The translations under genes were made by a program, and so were the position numbers. From the NCBI GenBank assembly GCA_013112725.1, contig JABFFZ010000057.1:1-36933 (forward strand): 36,933 bases of DNA, given 5' to 3'. The DNA comes from Chloroflexota bacterium (lineage in GTDB: Bacteria > Chloroflexota > Anaerolineae > Promineifilales > Promineifilaceae). Under the pieces are notes generated by a model. The model worked only from the letters and a program-made list of their open reading frames with translations. It did no database searches and had not been told where the DNA came from. Each line of letters opens with the position of its first letter. Position 1 is the stretch's first letter. This document shows, piece by piece, positions 1 through 7,221 of the stretch.

Positions 1-213
1 TGGTATCTGTATCGTCTTGCGTTACTATGTTCATTTGGTAGCCTCCTTGTGGTTGCTGGTTTAGGATTGGTTTCTTTTACCATTATCCACCCGTGGGGCT
101 ACCGTCAAAATATCGTTTACACACCCAAATTGCATGATGTGGTAATGGTTAGCGAAATCACCGGGCTGACAATAGCCGAAGTAGAAGCGTTGCGACTTGC
201 GGATAGAAATTAG
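1..213 (+). CDS. 3' end of an unidentified membrane protein (partial)
   Basis: The frame starting at base 1 stays open for 70 codons and ends at TAG 211-213; the start lies outside the window. The visible product has a hydrophobic stretch, roughly residues 5-29 (LALLCSFGSLLVVAGLGLV and onward), followed by a polar tail containing HPWGYRQNIVYTPKL and ending TIAEVEALRLADRN. This suggests one membrane anchor with a short soluble C-terminus. I do not recognise the family. An open frame of this length has a few percent probability by chance, so the call rests mainly on its protein-like composition. A competing minus-strand start at 34-32 is discussed under rejected items. Confidence 0.45.
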   Translation, partial: WYLYRLALLCSFGSLLVVAGLGLVSFTIIHPWGYRQNIVYTPKLHDVVMVSEITGLTIAEVEALRLADRN

Positions 214-405
214 TGAGACGGTTGTTGCCTGACCGGCAGCGGCGTTGTTACCACCACCGATACCATTCTCAATCAGCACGGCCGTAGCCCCCTGACGGTC
301 GTATTTTTTGTGTGGTAGGGTGGGGGCACGGCCGTACCCCCACCCGTGCCGCTTCACTTTGCCCTACCTCATCTTGCGCAAAGCCCTATTCTGACCACAT
401 TTCCT

Positions 406-434
406 TTGCCCATGTTCAGGGCATGTGTTATAAC
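406..434 (+). promoter_or_regulatory. candidate sigma70-type promoter of the nuo cluster
   Basis: TTGCCC at 406-411 and TATAAC at 429-434 are separated by 17 bp, about 65 bp upstream of the first nuoA start. A small inverted repeat (TGCCC...GGGCA) overlaps the -35 side. The call rests on consensus matching only. Confidence 0.45.
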
Positions 435-464
435 TATGTGCGGTAAATGGGATAAAATTCACAA

Positions 465-492
465 ATCAATCTCTAAGGATCAATCTCTAAGG
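465..492 (+). repeat. 14-bp perfect tandem duplication in the nuoA leader
   Basis: ATCAATCTCTAAGG occurs twice back to back (465-478 and 479-492). Each copy ends in CTAAGG, so a Shine-Dalgarno-like core is duplicated just before nuoA. The second copy is correctly spaced for the GTG at 500. Confidence 0.8.
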
Positions 493-499
493 AAAAGGA

Positions 500-871
500 G
501 TGGAAGGAACCCCGGTGCAAAACGATTGGTATTTTATCTTGCTATTTGTGGTCTTGTCGCCCATTCTGGCGGCGGTTCCTATGCTCATCAATTACCTGCT
601 TGGCCCCCGCAAACCCAATTTCATCAAGCAGCAAACCTATGAATGTGGTGTGGAAACAGTGGGTGATGCCTGGGTACAATTCAAAGTCCAGTATTACATC
701 TATGCGCTGGTATTTGTTATTTTTGACATCGAGGCCGTTTTTCTCTTCCCAGTAGCGGCTGCCTATGGTCAACTTCCCTTATTTGCCATCGGCGCGGCCG
801 TTTTGTTCATCCTGTTACTTGCCGATGGTCTGGCATATGCCTGGGGCCGTGGCGTCCTGGAGTGGGTTTAA
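500..871 (+). CDS. nuoA: NADH-quinone oxidoreductase subunit A
   Basis: This is a membrane subunit of respiratory complex I, next to the quinone-site entrance. The product is 123 aa, the usual size, with three hydrophobic segments. The loop after the first carries the family motif KQQTYECG with its conserved Cys, and the second helix carries IFDIEAVFLFP with the conserved acidic pair. The start is GTG 500, preceded by CTAAGG; GTG 515 is in frame and has GGAAGG at good spacing, so the protein may begin at MQNDWYF. No nuoB, C, D, E, F, G or I gene follows. The next gene is nuoH, and a terminator-like hairpin lies between them, so nuoA may be partly separate in transcription. Confidence 0.93.
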   Translation: MEGTPVQNDWYFILLFVVLSPILAAVPMLINYLLGPRKPNFIKQQTYECGVETVGDAWVQFKVQYYIYALVFVIFDIEAVFLFPVAAAYGQLPLFAIGAAVLFILLLADGLAYAWGRGVLEWV

Positions 872-886
872 GAATCGCATAGCACC

Positions 887-924
887 GAAACCGGGTTTTT
901 CTAACGAAAGCCCGGTTTCTTTTT
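887..924 (+). terminator. intrinsic terminator between nuoA and nuoH
   Basis: GAAACCGGG (887-895) pairs perfectly with CCCGGTTTC (911-919) around a 15-nt loop and is followed by a five-T run. It sits 16 bp after the nuoA stop and 36 bp before nuoH, so it could uncouple nuoA from the rest or partly attenuate it. Confidence 0.7.
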
Positions 925-960
925 AGTTGTGTACTGGTAGTAAACTTTTGGAGTGAAGTC

Positions 961-2229
961 ATGCAAATTGACCCGATTGAACTGTTAGTAAGAGCATTAG
1001 ATTTGACCATATTGGCCTATTTGCGTGAGCAATTCGCCGAGCAACCGACGGCTCTGTTAATCGTCAATATCGTGATTGTGCTGACACTAGCCACTGTGCC
1101 GCTGCTGATGGTTTTTGTGGTAGGTTGGACGGAACGTAAGGTACTGGCGCGAATGCAAGACCGCATTGGCCCTAACCGGGTGGGCGGTCGGTATGGGGTG
1201 CTGCAAATGGTGGCCGATGTGGTCAAGATGATGACCAAAGAGGTCATTATCCCGGCCGGTGCTGATCGCTGGGCGTATCTGTCTGCGCCTGTGTTGGCGG
1301 TGATGACCTCGGTTTTGCTGTTTGCCGTGCTGCCGCTGGCCCCGGCTGTCATTGGCGTGGATTTGAACGTGGCCGTTTTTTATGTCCTGGCTATCAGTTC
1401 TGTCTCTGTCGTGGCGATTTTGTTGGCCGGTTGGGGGTCTAATAATAAGTATGCGCTGCTGGGTGCGTTCCGCTCCGTCGCCCAGTTGGTCAGCTACGAA
1501 GTGCCCATGATCCTCTCGATCCTGGTGCCCATTTTGCTGGCGCGCAGTATGTCTACCATTGGGTTGGTGGAAGCGCAAAACATCCCCTTTATTGTGTTTG
1601 TGCCGGTGGCGGCGCTCATATTTTTTGTCTCCTCGCTGGCGGAAACGGGACGCTCTCCCTTTGACCTGCTGGAAGCGGAATCAGAAATTGTGGCCGGTTT
1701 CCATACGGAGTATACGGGCATGTACTTTGGCTTGTTTATGGCCGGGGAATACATCGCCATCATGTTTATGTGCGCCCTGTTCTCCACCGCCTTTTTGGGT
1801 GGCTACCGCTTCTTTGGCCTGGAAGAGTTAACCACAACCATCATGGGTTATCCCTTTTTTGTGGGTAATCTGATTGGGGCGGCTGCACTCTTTATCAAGT
1901 CGGCCATTATCTTCTTCATCTTTATGTGGTTGCGGGGAACGCTGCCCCGGTTCCGCATTGATCAACTGCTGAACTTCAACTGGAAGTTTATGGTGCCGTT
2001 TTCCCTGGTGCTGTTGTTTACGGTGGCGGTGCTGGATAAGCTGATCTTTGTCTGGTTCCCGGATATTACGGATGGGGGGCGGGCGCTCATTCACCTGGCC
2101 AGCAATTTGCTGATTGCGGCCGCAACCATTGAAATTTTGCGCCGCCGCATCCAGCGGCAGCGCCGGGCGTTAGAACCTGCTGTTGTGGCCGAAGCAACGC
2201 CTGATTTGGAACATGCACATGCGCATTAA
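961..2229 (+). CDS. nuoH: NADH-quinone oxidoreductase subunit H
   Basis: This complex I membrane subunit forms the quinone tunnel and joins the hydrophilic and membrane arms. The product is 422 aa, about 100 longer than E. coli NuoH (325 aa). The extra length lies at the N-terminus (a segment with DLTILAYLREQF before the first family helix) and in a basic and His-containing tail ending EHAHAH. Signatures are ERKVLARMQDRIGPNRVGG (residues about 58-76) and AETGRSPFDLLEAESEIVAG, the acidic quinone-channel loop. GGAG at 950-953 precedes the ATG with 7-nt spacing. In canonical operons nuoG and nuoI flank nuoH; neither is here, so the peripheral arm is encoded elsewhere. Confidence 0.96.
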   Translation: MQIDPIELLVRALDLTILAYLREQFAEQPTALLIVNIVIVLTLATVPLLMVFVVGWTERKVLARMQDRIGPNRVGGRYGVLQMVADVVKMMTKEVIIPAGADRWAYLSAPVLAVMTSVLLFAVLPLAPAVIGVDLNVAVFYVLAISSVSVVAILLAGWGSNNKYALLGAFRSVAQLVSYEVPMILSILVPILLARSMSTIGLVEAQNIPFIVFVPVAALIFFVSSLAETGRSPFDLLEAESEIVAGFHTEYTGMYFGLFMAGEYIAIMFMCALFSTAFLGGYRFFGLEELTTTIMGYPFFVGNLIGAAALFIKSAIIFFIFMWLRGTLPRFRIDQLLNFNWKFMVPFSLVLLFTVAVLDKLIFVWFPDITDGGRALIHLASNLLIAAATIEILRRRIQRQRRALEPAVVAEATPDLEHAHAH

Positions 2230-2230
2230 G

Positions 2231-2307
2231 TCGGTAATCGGTAATCAGTAAACGGTAATCGGTGGATAACCGATAACCGATAACCGATAACCGATAACCG
2301 ATTACGG
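2231..2307 (+). repeat. fold-back spacer with five ATAACCG heptamers
   Basis: The nuoH-nuoJ spacer consists almost entirely of short-period repeats. A first half of GGTAATC-like units is complementary to a second half with five perfect tandem ATAACCG units at 2266-2300. The whole can fold into an imperfect hairpin just ahead of the nuoJ ribosome-binding site. Confidence 0.8.
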
Positions 2308-2316
2308 AGTAATTTC

Positions 2317-2850
2317 GTGACTGGAGAGCAATTTGTCTTCTTAGCTGTCAGTGGGTTGACCATTGTGGCCGGGATTTTGGTGGTGACGCTGCGCAACCTG
2401 TTTCATGCCGCCCTGGCGATGATGCTGTCATTTTTGGGTGTGGCGGGCATCTACATTATGCTAGGCGCCGGTTTTCTAGCGGCGGCGCAGTTGTTGATCT
2501 ACATTGGCGCCATCTCCATTCTCATCATTTTTGCCATTATGCTCACGCGGCGAATGATGCAGGCGCAAGATACGCCGTTTAATTCACAGGCGGGGGCGGG
2601 GTTGGTCACGGCCGTACTCAGTTTCATTCTCCTCGTCTTTGTCATTACCCGGCTGTGGCGTAACGAGATTTTTGATAGTCCACCGGAAGTCCCTACCGCC
2701 ATTATGAATCAAATTGTGGTGCAATTGGGGTCAGATTTTGTCAGCCCTGGTGCTTATGTTATCCCCTTTATCGTCGCGTCTATGCTGTTGCTGGCGGCCC
2801 TGATCGGCGCTGTTTACGTCGCCTGGCCCCAGGTGGAGGATGAGGCATGA
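2317..2850 (+). CDS. nuoJ: NADH-quinone oxidoreductase subunit J
   Basis: This complex I membrane subunit has a third helix with a pi-bulge that takes part in coupling quinone reduction to proton pumping. The product is 177 aa, within the family range, with five hydrophobic segments. The typical stretch GAISILIIFAIMLTRRMM lies around residues 66-83. The start is GTG 2317 with GGAG upstream at 2305-2308. Its stop overlaps the nuoK start (ATGA at 2847-2850), which indicates translational coupling. The spacer upstream is a repeat-built hairpin. Confidence 0.94.
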   Translation: MTGEQFVFLAVSGLTIVAGILVVTLRNLFHAALAMMLSFLGVAGIYIMLGAGFLAAAQLLIYIGAISILIIFAIMLTRRMMQAQDTPFNSQAGAGLVTAVLSFILLVFVITRLWRNEIFDSPPEVPTAIMNQIVVQLGSDFVSPGAYVIPFIVASMLLLAALIGAVYVAWPQVEDEA

Positions 2851-3185
2851 TTCCTTTAAGCTGGTATCTCATTGTCGCCGCCCTCCTCTTTTGTATTGGC
2901 GGATATGGCGTTTTTGCCCGGCGTAACGCCGTCGCCATTTTGATGGGCGTCGAGTTGATGCTCAACGCCGTCAATATCAACCTGGTGGCCTTTTGGCGCT
3001 ACAGTGTTTTGTTGAATCCCAATCCCAATATGCCCTTTTTTACCATCACCTCCGGCTGGGCCTGGGCCATTTTTGTACTGACGGTAGCAGCGGCCGAAGC
3101 AGCCGTTGGCCTGGCCCTGATTATTTCTGTCTACCGCCGCCGTGATTCGGTGATAGCAGAAGAGTTAGACTTGCTGAAGAACTAA
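2847..3185 (+). CDS. nuoK: NADH-quinone oxidoreductase subunit K
   Basis: This is a small complex I membrane subunit (MrpC-like) in the proton path. The product is 112 aa with three helices. Both essential membrane glutamates are present: in GVELMLNAVNINLVAF (residue about 34) and in AAAEAAVGLALIISVYRRR (residue about 70). It starts at the ATG that overlaps the nuoJ stop. A fold-back spacer follows before nuoL. Confidence 0.95.
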   Translation: MIPLSWYLIVAALLFCIGGYGVFARRNAVAILMGVELMLNAVNINLVAFWRYSVLLNPNPNMPFFTITSGWAWAIFVLTVAAAEAAVGLALIISVYRRRDSVIAEELDLLKN

Positions 3186-3246
3186 TACGTAAACCGTAAG
3201 CCGATGGACGATTACGAATAACGGTTTATGGATAACGAATAACGAG
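3186..3246 (+). repeat. fold-back spacer between nuoK and nuoL
   Basis: TAAACCGT near the left side is complementary to ACGGTTTA near 3221-3228, and GATTACGAATAACG-like units recur. It is similar in style to the nuoH-nuoJ spacer but different in sequence. Confidence 0.6.
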
Positions 3247-3253
3247 AATAAGT

Positions 3254-5539
3254 ATGAGTGAAGAGACCCTAACCCTTATGACCTGGCTCATTCCGGCCGG
3301 CCCGCTCCTTGTTTTCTTCATTATCACCCTGTTCACCAACCGCAACCGGACGCTGAGTTGGACGCTGGCCTGGGCGGGTGTGATTGCCTCGCTGGTGTTG
3401 AGTTGGACGGTGGTGGCAAACATGGTAGGGCTGGATGTGCATGAACTGGCGCATCATCCGGTGCAATATGCCAGTTCCATTGACTGGTTGCCTTTTGGCC
3501 CCTGCCCGCCGCAAGAAGGGGGCAATTGCACCCTCTGGCTGGACATGGGCGTAGCCGTGGATGCGCTGACGGCCATCATGCTGTTCATGGTGCCGCTGGC
3601 CGTCTTTATGATTTTTGTTTACAGCGTGGGCTACCACAATTACGGGCAGCCGCGGGGTATGATCAAGGGCGTACCCAATCACGGCCAGGAAGATCCGCTC
3701 TTCTCCCGCTTTTTTGCTCTGATGAGCCTGTTTGCCGGGGCGATGCTGGTGCTGGTGGTGGCAGACAACTTGCTGCTGCTTTTTGTAGGGTGGGAGATTA
3801 TGGGTTTCTGCTCCTACGCCCTCATCGGTTTCTGGTATGCCCGCGATTACCATTTGCAGCCCGGCGACATTCCCCACATTCCGCCCCGGCAGGCGGCGCG
3901 CAAAGCGTTTATGACCACCCGTATTGCCGACGTGGTCATGTTGTTAGGTATTGTCCTGTTTTATCGCAGCTTTGGTACCCTGAATTTCAACGAGGCGTTC
4001 ACCCTGCACGGTTTTGAACATGCTATTGCTGGGATTGGACTGGGGGGTATTGCCCTGATGCCACTGCTGCTTTTTACGGGCACGGTGGGCAAATCGGCGC
4101 AGTGGCCGTTACATGCCTGGTTGCCGGACGCCATGGAAGGCCCCACACCCGTCAGTGCCACCATCCATGCGGCGGCCATGGTGTCCGCCGGTATTTACAT
4201 GCTGTTGCGCATCTTCCCCCTGGTGGCGGTCTCTTTGGAAAACAACCCGGAGGTGGGCTGGATTATCGCCGGGATTGGCGCGTTTACGGCGTTGATGGCG
4301 GCGACGATTGCGGTGGCGCAGAATGATGTGAAAGGTGTGCTGGCCTATTCCACTATTTCGCAGCTAGGGTTTATGATCGCCGCGATTGGTGTGGGTGGGT
4401 ATATCGCGGCGGCCTTCCACCTGATTACCCACGCCTTTTTTAAGGCGCTGCTCTTCCTTTCTTCTGGCTCGGTCATTCATGGTATGGAGCATGGGGCCAT
4501 GCACGTGCATGACCACCATACGGACCCCCAGGATATGCGCTATATGGGTGGCCTGCGCCACAAGATGCCGGTGACGTTTTGGGCCTTTTTGATTGGCGGT
4601 ATGGCGCTCTCTGGCCTGCCGTTTATCACCGCCGGTTTCTGGTCCAAAGATGAGATTTTTGCTCATGCTTATCACGAATTTACGCATGGCAATCCGTTGG
4701 GGCTGGTGGTGTTGGTGATGCTCGGTCTGGCGGCGTTCCTGACGGCGTTTTACACCACGCGGCAGTTGGCGATGACGTTTGCCGGGAAACCGCGCACGCC
4801 ATTGGCGGAACATGCGCATGAGAGCAACAAGTTTATGACCGTGCCGCTGGTTATCCTCGCCTTTTTTGCCATTGTGTTGGGCTGGTTGGGCATTCCTGAC
4901 CATTTCCTGGGGCAGGATTTGGGGCAAATTAACTTTGTGCATCATTTTGTACTCACGACCATTGAAGAGCCGATGATTGAACTGCACGAAGCGGGTTTGA
5001 CGCCGATTGATGTTCATGAAGAAATTACCTGGTCGTGGGTGCCGTTGATTACGTCGCTGGTAGTGGCGTTGGGTGGTATTGGCGCGGGGTGGTTGGTGTA
5101 CGGCCGTAAACCCCTCCAAAAAGAACAACCCGACCCACTCATTCGCGCCTTCGGCCCCTTGCACACCTTCCTCAACCGCAAATGGTATTGGGATGAATTA
5201 TACCACGTCCTATTCTACCGCCCGACTGTCTGGTTCTCTGAAACCTTTGCCAGCGAATGGGTAGATAAAGGCGTGGTGGATGGCACCTTACACGCCATCG
5301 CCAATATCGTGTACGCCATCGGCCGGTATTGTAAACGGTTTGAAGAAGTAGTCATCAGTGGTGGTGTAGACAAGATCAAAGACGGTTTCCTCTACTTTGC
5401 CCGCGAAAGCCGCCTGCTGCAATCGGGGCGCATTCAAGAATATGTCCTGTACTCTGGCCTGATAGCCGTTGCCCTGGCCTTTATGATGTTGTTCGTCAGC
5501 ATTTATGGGGGCATGGAGTGGCTACGCGGACTGTTTTAG
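3254..5539 (+). CDS. nuoL: NADH-quinone oxidoreductase subunit L
   Basis: This is the distal antiporter-like proton-pumping subunit of complex I, with the long lateral helix. It has the full set of channel residues: the TM5 Glu in VGWEIMGFCSYALIGF, the TM7 Lys in GTVGKSAQWPLHAWLPDAM, HAFFKALLFLSSGSVIHGMEH, and the TM12 Lys in AGFWSKDEIFAH. At 761 aa it is about 150 residues longer than E. coli NuoL (613 aa). Extra length is visible in the early loop (CPPQEGGNCTLW), after TM4 (HLQPGDIPHIPPRQ), and in the C-terminal third, where about 100 residues separate the penultimate helix from the last hydrophobic helix. A long NuoL beside two NuoM copies recalls the reported 2M complexes. Confidence 0.96.
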   Translation: MSEETLTLMTWLIPAGPLLVFFIITLFTNRNRTLSWTLAWAGVIASLVLSWTVVANMVGLDVHELAHHPVQYASSIDWLPFGPCPPQEGGNCTLWLDMGVAVDALTAIMLFMVPLAVFMIFVYSVGYHNYGQPRGMIKGVPNHGQEDPLFSRFFALMSLFAGAMLVLVVADNLLLLFVGWEIMGFCSYALIGFWYARDYHLQPGDIPHIPPRQAARKAFMTTRIADVVMLLGIVLFYRSFGTLNFNEAFTLHGFEHAIAGIGLGGIALMPLLLFTGTVGKSAQWPLHAWLPDAMEGPTPVSATIHAAAMVSAGIYMLLRIFPLVAVSLENNPEVGWIIAGIGAFTALMAATIAVAQNDVKGVLAYSTISQLGFMIAAIGVGGYIAAAFHLITHAFFKALLFLSSGSVIHGMEHGAMHVHDHHTDPQDMRYMGGLRHKMPVTFWAFLIGGMALSGLPFITAGFWSKDEIFAHAYHEFTHGNPLGLVVLVMLGLAAFLTAFYTTRQLAMTFAGKPRTPLAEHAHESNKFMTVPLVILAFFAIVLGWLGIPDHFLGQDLGQINFVHHFVLTTIEEPMIELHEAGLTPIDVHEEITWSWVPLITSLVVALGGIGAGWLVYGRKPLQKEQPDPLIRAFGPLHTFLNRKWYWDELYHVLFYRPTVWFSETFASEWVDKGVVDGTLHAIANIVYAIGRYCKRFEEVVISGGVDKIKDGFLYFARESRLLQSGRIQEYVLYSGLIAVALAFMMLFVSIYGGMEWLRGLF

Positions 5540-5594
5540 GGGTATTAAGATATTGGGATATTGATACCCTGATATCGCAATATCTCAATACCCC
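5539..5594 (+). repeat. fold-back spacer between nuoL and nuoM
   Basis: GGGGTATTAAGATATTG (5539-5555) is complementary to CAATATCTCAATACCCC (5578-5594) with one wobble position. GATATTG-like units fill the loop. It begins on the last base of the nuoL stop codon. Confidence 0.75.
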
Positions 5595-5620
5595 CATATC
5601 CCTTTTCCTGGAAAAGCACG

Positions 5621-7177
5621 ATGGAATTCTTCTCAGATAACATCATTAACCTGGTTATATTTTTCCCGGCAATTGCCGCTTTTGTCCTCTTCCTGATACC
5701 GGATGACGCAAAAAACACGGTGCGGCGGTTGGCGCTGGTGTTTAGTCTGGTACCACTGGTATTGGTTATTGCCATGTGGCTGGATTACAACGCCAATTTT
5801 CGTGGTTTGCCTGGCTTTGCCTTTGAGTATCAGGCCGAATGGTTACCGCTCTTAGGCTCCACCTATCATGTTGGTGTAGATGGCATTACCATGCCCATGT
5901 TCCTGCTGACCACGCTGCTCACCCCGTTGGCTATCCTGGCTTCCTTTAATATCGAAGATCGGGCCAAGCTGTACATGGTTTTGTTCCTGATTATGGAAAC
6001 GGCCATGTTGGGCCTGTTTGCCTCGCTTGACTTGCTCATCTTCTTCATCTTCTGGGAGTTTGGGCTGGTGCCCATGTATTTCCTCATTCGTATTTGGGGC
6101 AGCGCTGATCGGGTATATGCTTCTTTCAAGTTTATGATTTATACCATGGCCGGCAGCCTGGGCTTGCTGCTCTCCATCCAGATCATCGGTCTGGCGACGG
6201 GCACGTATGACATTCCCCAATTGTATGATTTATGGGTGAATTTGAGCGGCGGCACACTGCCGGTGGTGGGCCTTTCTACCGATACCGTGAAGTGGGTGGC
6301 CTATATTGCTTTTGTGATTGCCTTTGCCATCAAAGTGCCTATCTGGCCGTTCCACACCTGGCTGCCGGACGCGCATACACAAGCGCCCACGGCCGGCTCC
6401 ATGATTCTGGCCGGTGTGCTGCTCAAGTTGGGTGCTTATGGCTTCATTCGCCTGGTCATCCCCATGTTCCCGGAACAGGCGCACATTACGGCCTATATTC
6501 TGGCGATCTTCGGTATGTTGAGCATTGTCATGGGTGGGTATGCCGCTTTTGGGCAGTGGGATTTCAAACGGCTGGTGGCTTACTCTTCCATCAACCACAT
6601 GGGTTTTGTGGTGATGGGTATTGCCGTGATGGCTTTTGTTTATGGCTCGGCCTACAACGTGCCGGAGTGGACGGGTGACGCCATCATGGCCACCAACGGT
6701 GCGGTGTTCCAGATGTTTAATCATGGGTTGTCGGCGGCGGCGATGTTTTTCCTGGTTGGTGTGATTTATGAACGGGCGCATACCCGTGATTTGAAGAAGT
6801 TTGGTGGTATCTGGACGGTGTTGCCCGTTTTTGGCTCTATCCTCATCTTTACCAGCATGGCTTCGTTGGGGCTGCCCGGTTTGAACGGCTTTGTCAGCGA
6901 ATTTATGGTGGTGCGCGGTAGCATTGGTATTTTCCCGCTGTATCTGGCGCTCTCCATGTTGGGTTTACTGATGACCGGCGCGTACATTTTGAAGGGGATT
7001 GGGGCGACGCTGCATGGCCCCACCAAACCGGAATGGCAAAGCCTGAAAGGGCAGGACATGACACTGCGGGAACATCTGGTCATCTGGCCATTGATGATCC
7101 TGATGCTCAGCCTGGGCCTCTGGCCGCAGTGGATTGTGACCTTTATTAACGATACAGTGGTGTGGTTGTTTTCATAA
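5621..7177 (+). CDS. nuoM: NADH-quinone oxidoreductase subunit M, first copy
   Basis: This is an antiporter-like proton channel of the complex I membrane arm. The 518-aa product is close to E. coli NuoM (509 aa), with 13-14 hydrophobic segments. All channel residues are present: the TM5 Glu in FWEFGLVPMYFLIRIWG, the TM7 Lys in FAIKVPIWPFHTWLPDAH, the TM8 Lys in GVLLKLGAYGF, and the TM12 Glu in NGFVSEFMVV. It is followed at 45 bp by a second NuoM-like gene; a perfect 11-bp inverted repeat fills part of the gap. Confidence 0.96.
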   Translation: MEFFSDNIINLVIFFPAIAAFVLFLIPDDAKNTVRRLALVFSLVPLVLVIAMWLDYNANFRGLPGFAFEYQAEWLPLLGSTYHVGVDGITMPMFLLTTLLTPLAILASFNIEDRAKLYMVLFLIMETAMLGLFASLDLLIFFIFWEFGLVPMYFLIRIWGSADRVYASFKFMIYTMAGSLGLLLSIQIIGLATGTYDIPQLYDLWVNLSGGTLPVVGLSTDTVKWVAYIAFVIAFAIKVPIWPFHTWLPDAHTQAPTAGSMILAGVLLKLGAYGFIRLVIPMFPEQAHITAYILAIFGMLSIVMGGYAAFGQWDFKRLVAYSSINHMGFVVMGIAVMAFVYGSAYNVPEWTGDAIMATNGAVFQMFNHGLSAAAMFFLVGVIYERAHTRDLKKFGGIWTVLPVFGSILIFTSMASLGLPGLNGFVSEFMVVRGSIGIFPLYLALSMLGLLMTGAYILKGIGATLHGPTKPEWQSLKGQDMTLREHLVIWPLMILMLSLGLWPQWIVTFINDTVVWLFS

Positions 7178-7179
7178 AC

Positions 7180-7203
7180 GTGTTTACGTGAACACGTAAA
7201 CAC
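7180..7203 (+). repeat. perfect 11-bp inverted repeat between the two nuoM copies
   Basis: GTGTTTACGTG (7180-7190), AA, then CACGTAAACAC (7193-7203). There is no T-run after it, so it is more likely a fold-back spacer or RNA processing or stability element than a terminator. Confidence 0.8.
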
Positions 7204-7221
7204 TTTCCTGGGAAGAGGCTT

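Noticed and set aside
1..34. Minus-strand gene start with perfect GGAGG (46-42) seven bases before ATG 34-32, running off the left edge
   Set aside because: Only 11 codons are visible, and the plus-strand frame through the same bases is open for 70 codons with protein-like composition. One of the two must be chance, and the plus-strand reading is better supported.
225..300. Plus-strand translation GSGVVTTTDTILNQHG resembling the start of a trypsin-like protease
   Set aside because: It is only about 25 residues long, has no start and is bounded by stops. It could be a gene remnant, but the match is too short to list.
61..357. 98-codon minus-strand open frame in the left spacer
   Set aside because: It has no ribosome-binding site, its composition is not protein-like, and it overlaps the better-supported plus-strand gene end and hairpin-rich spacer.
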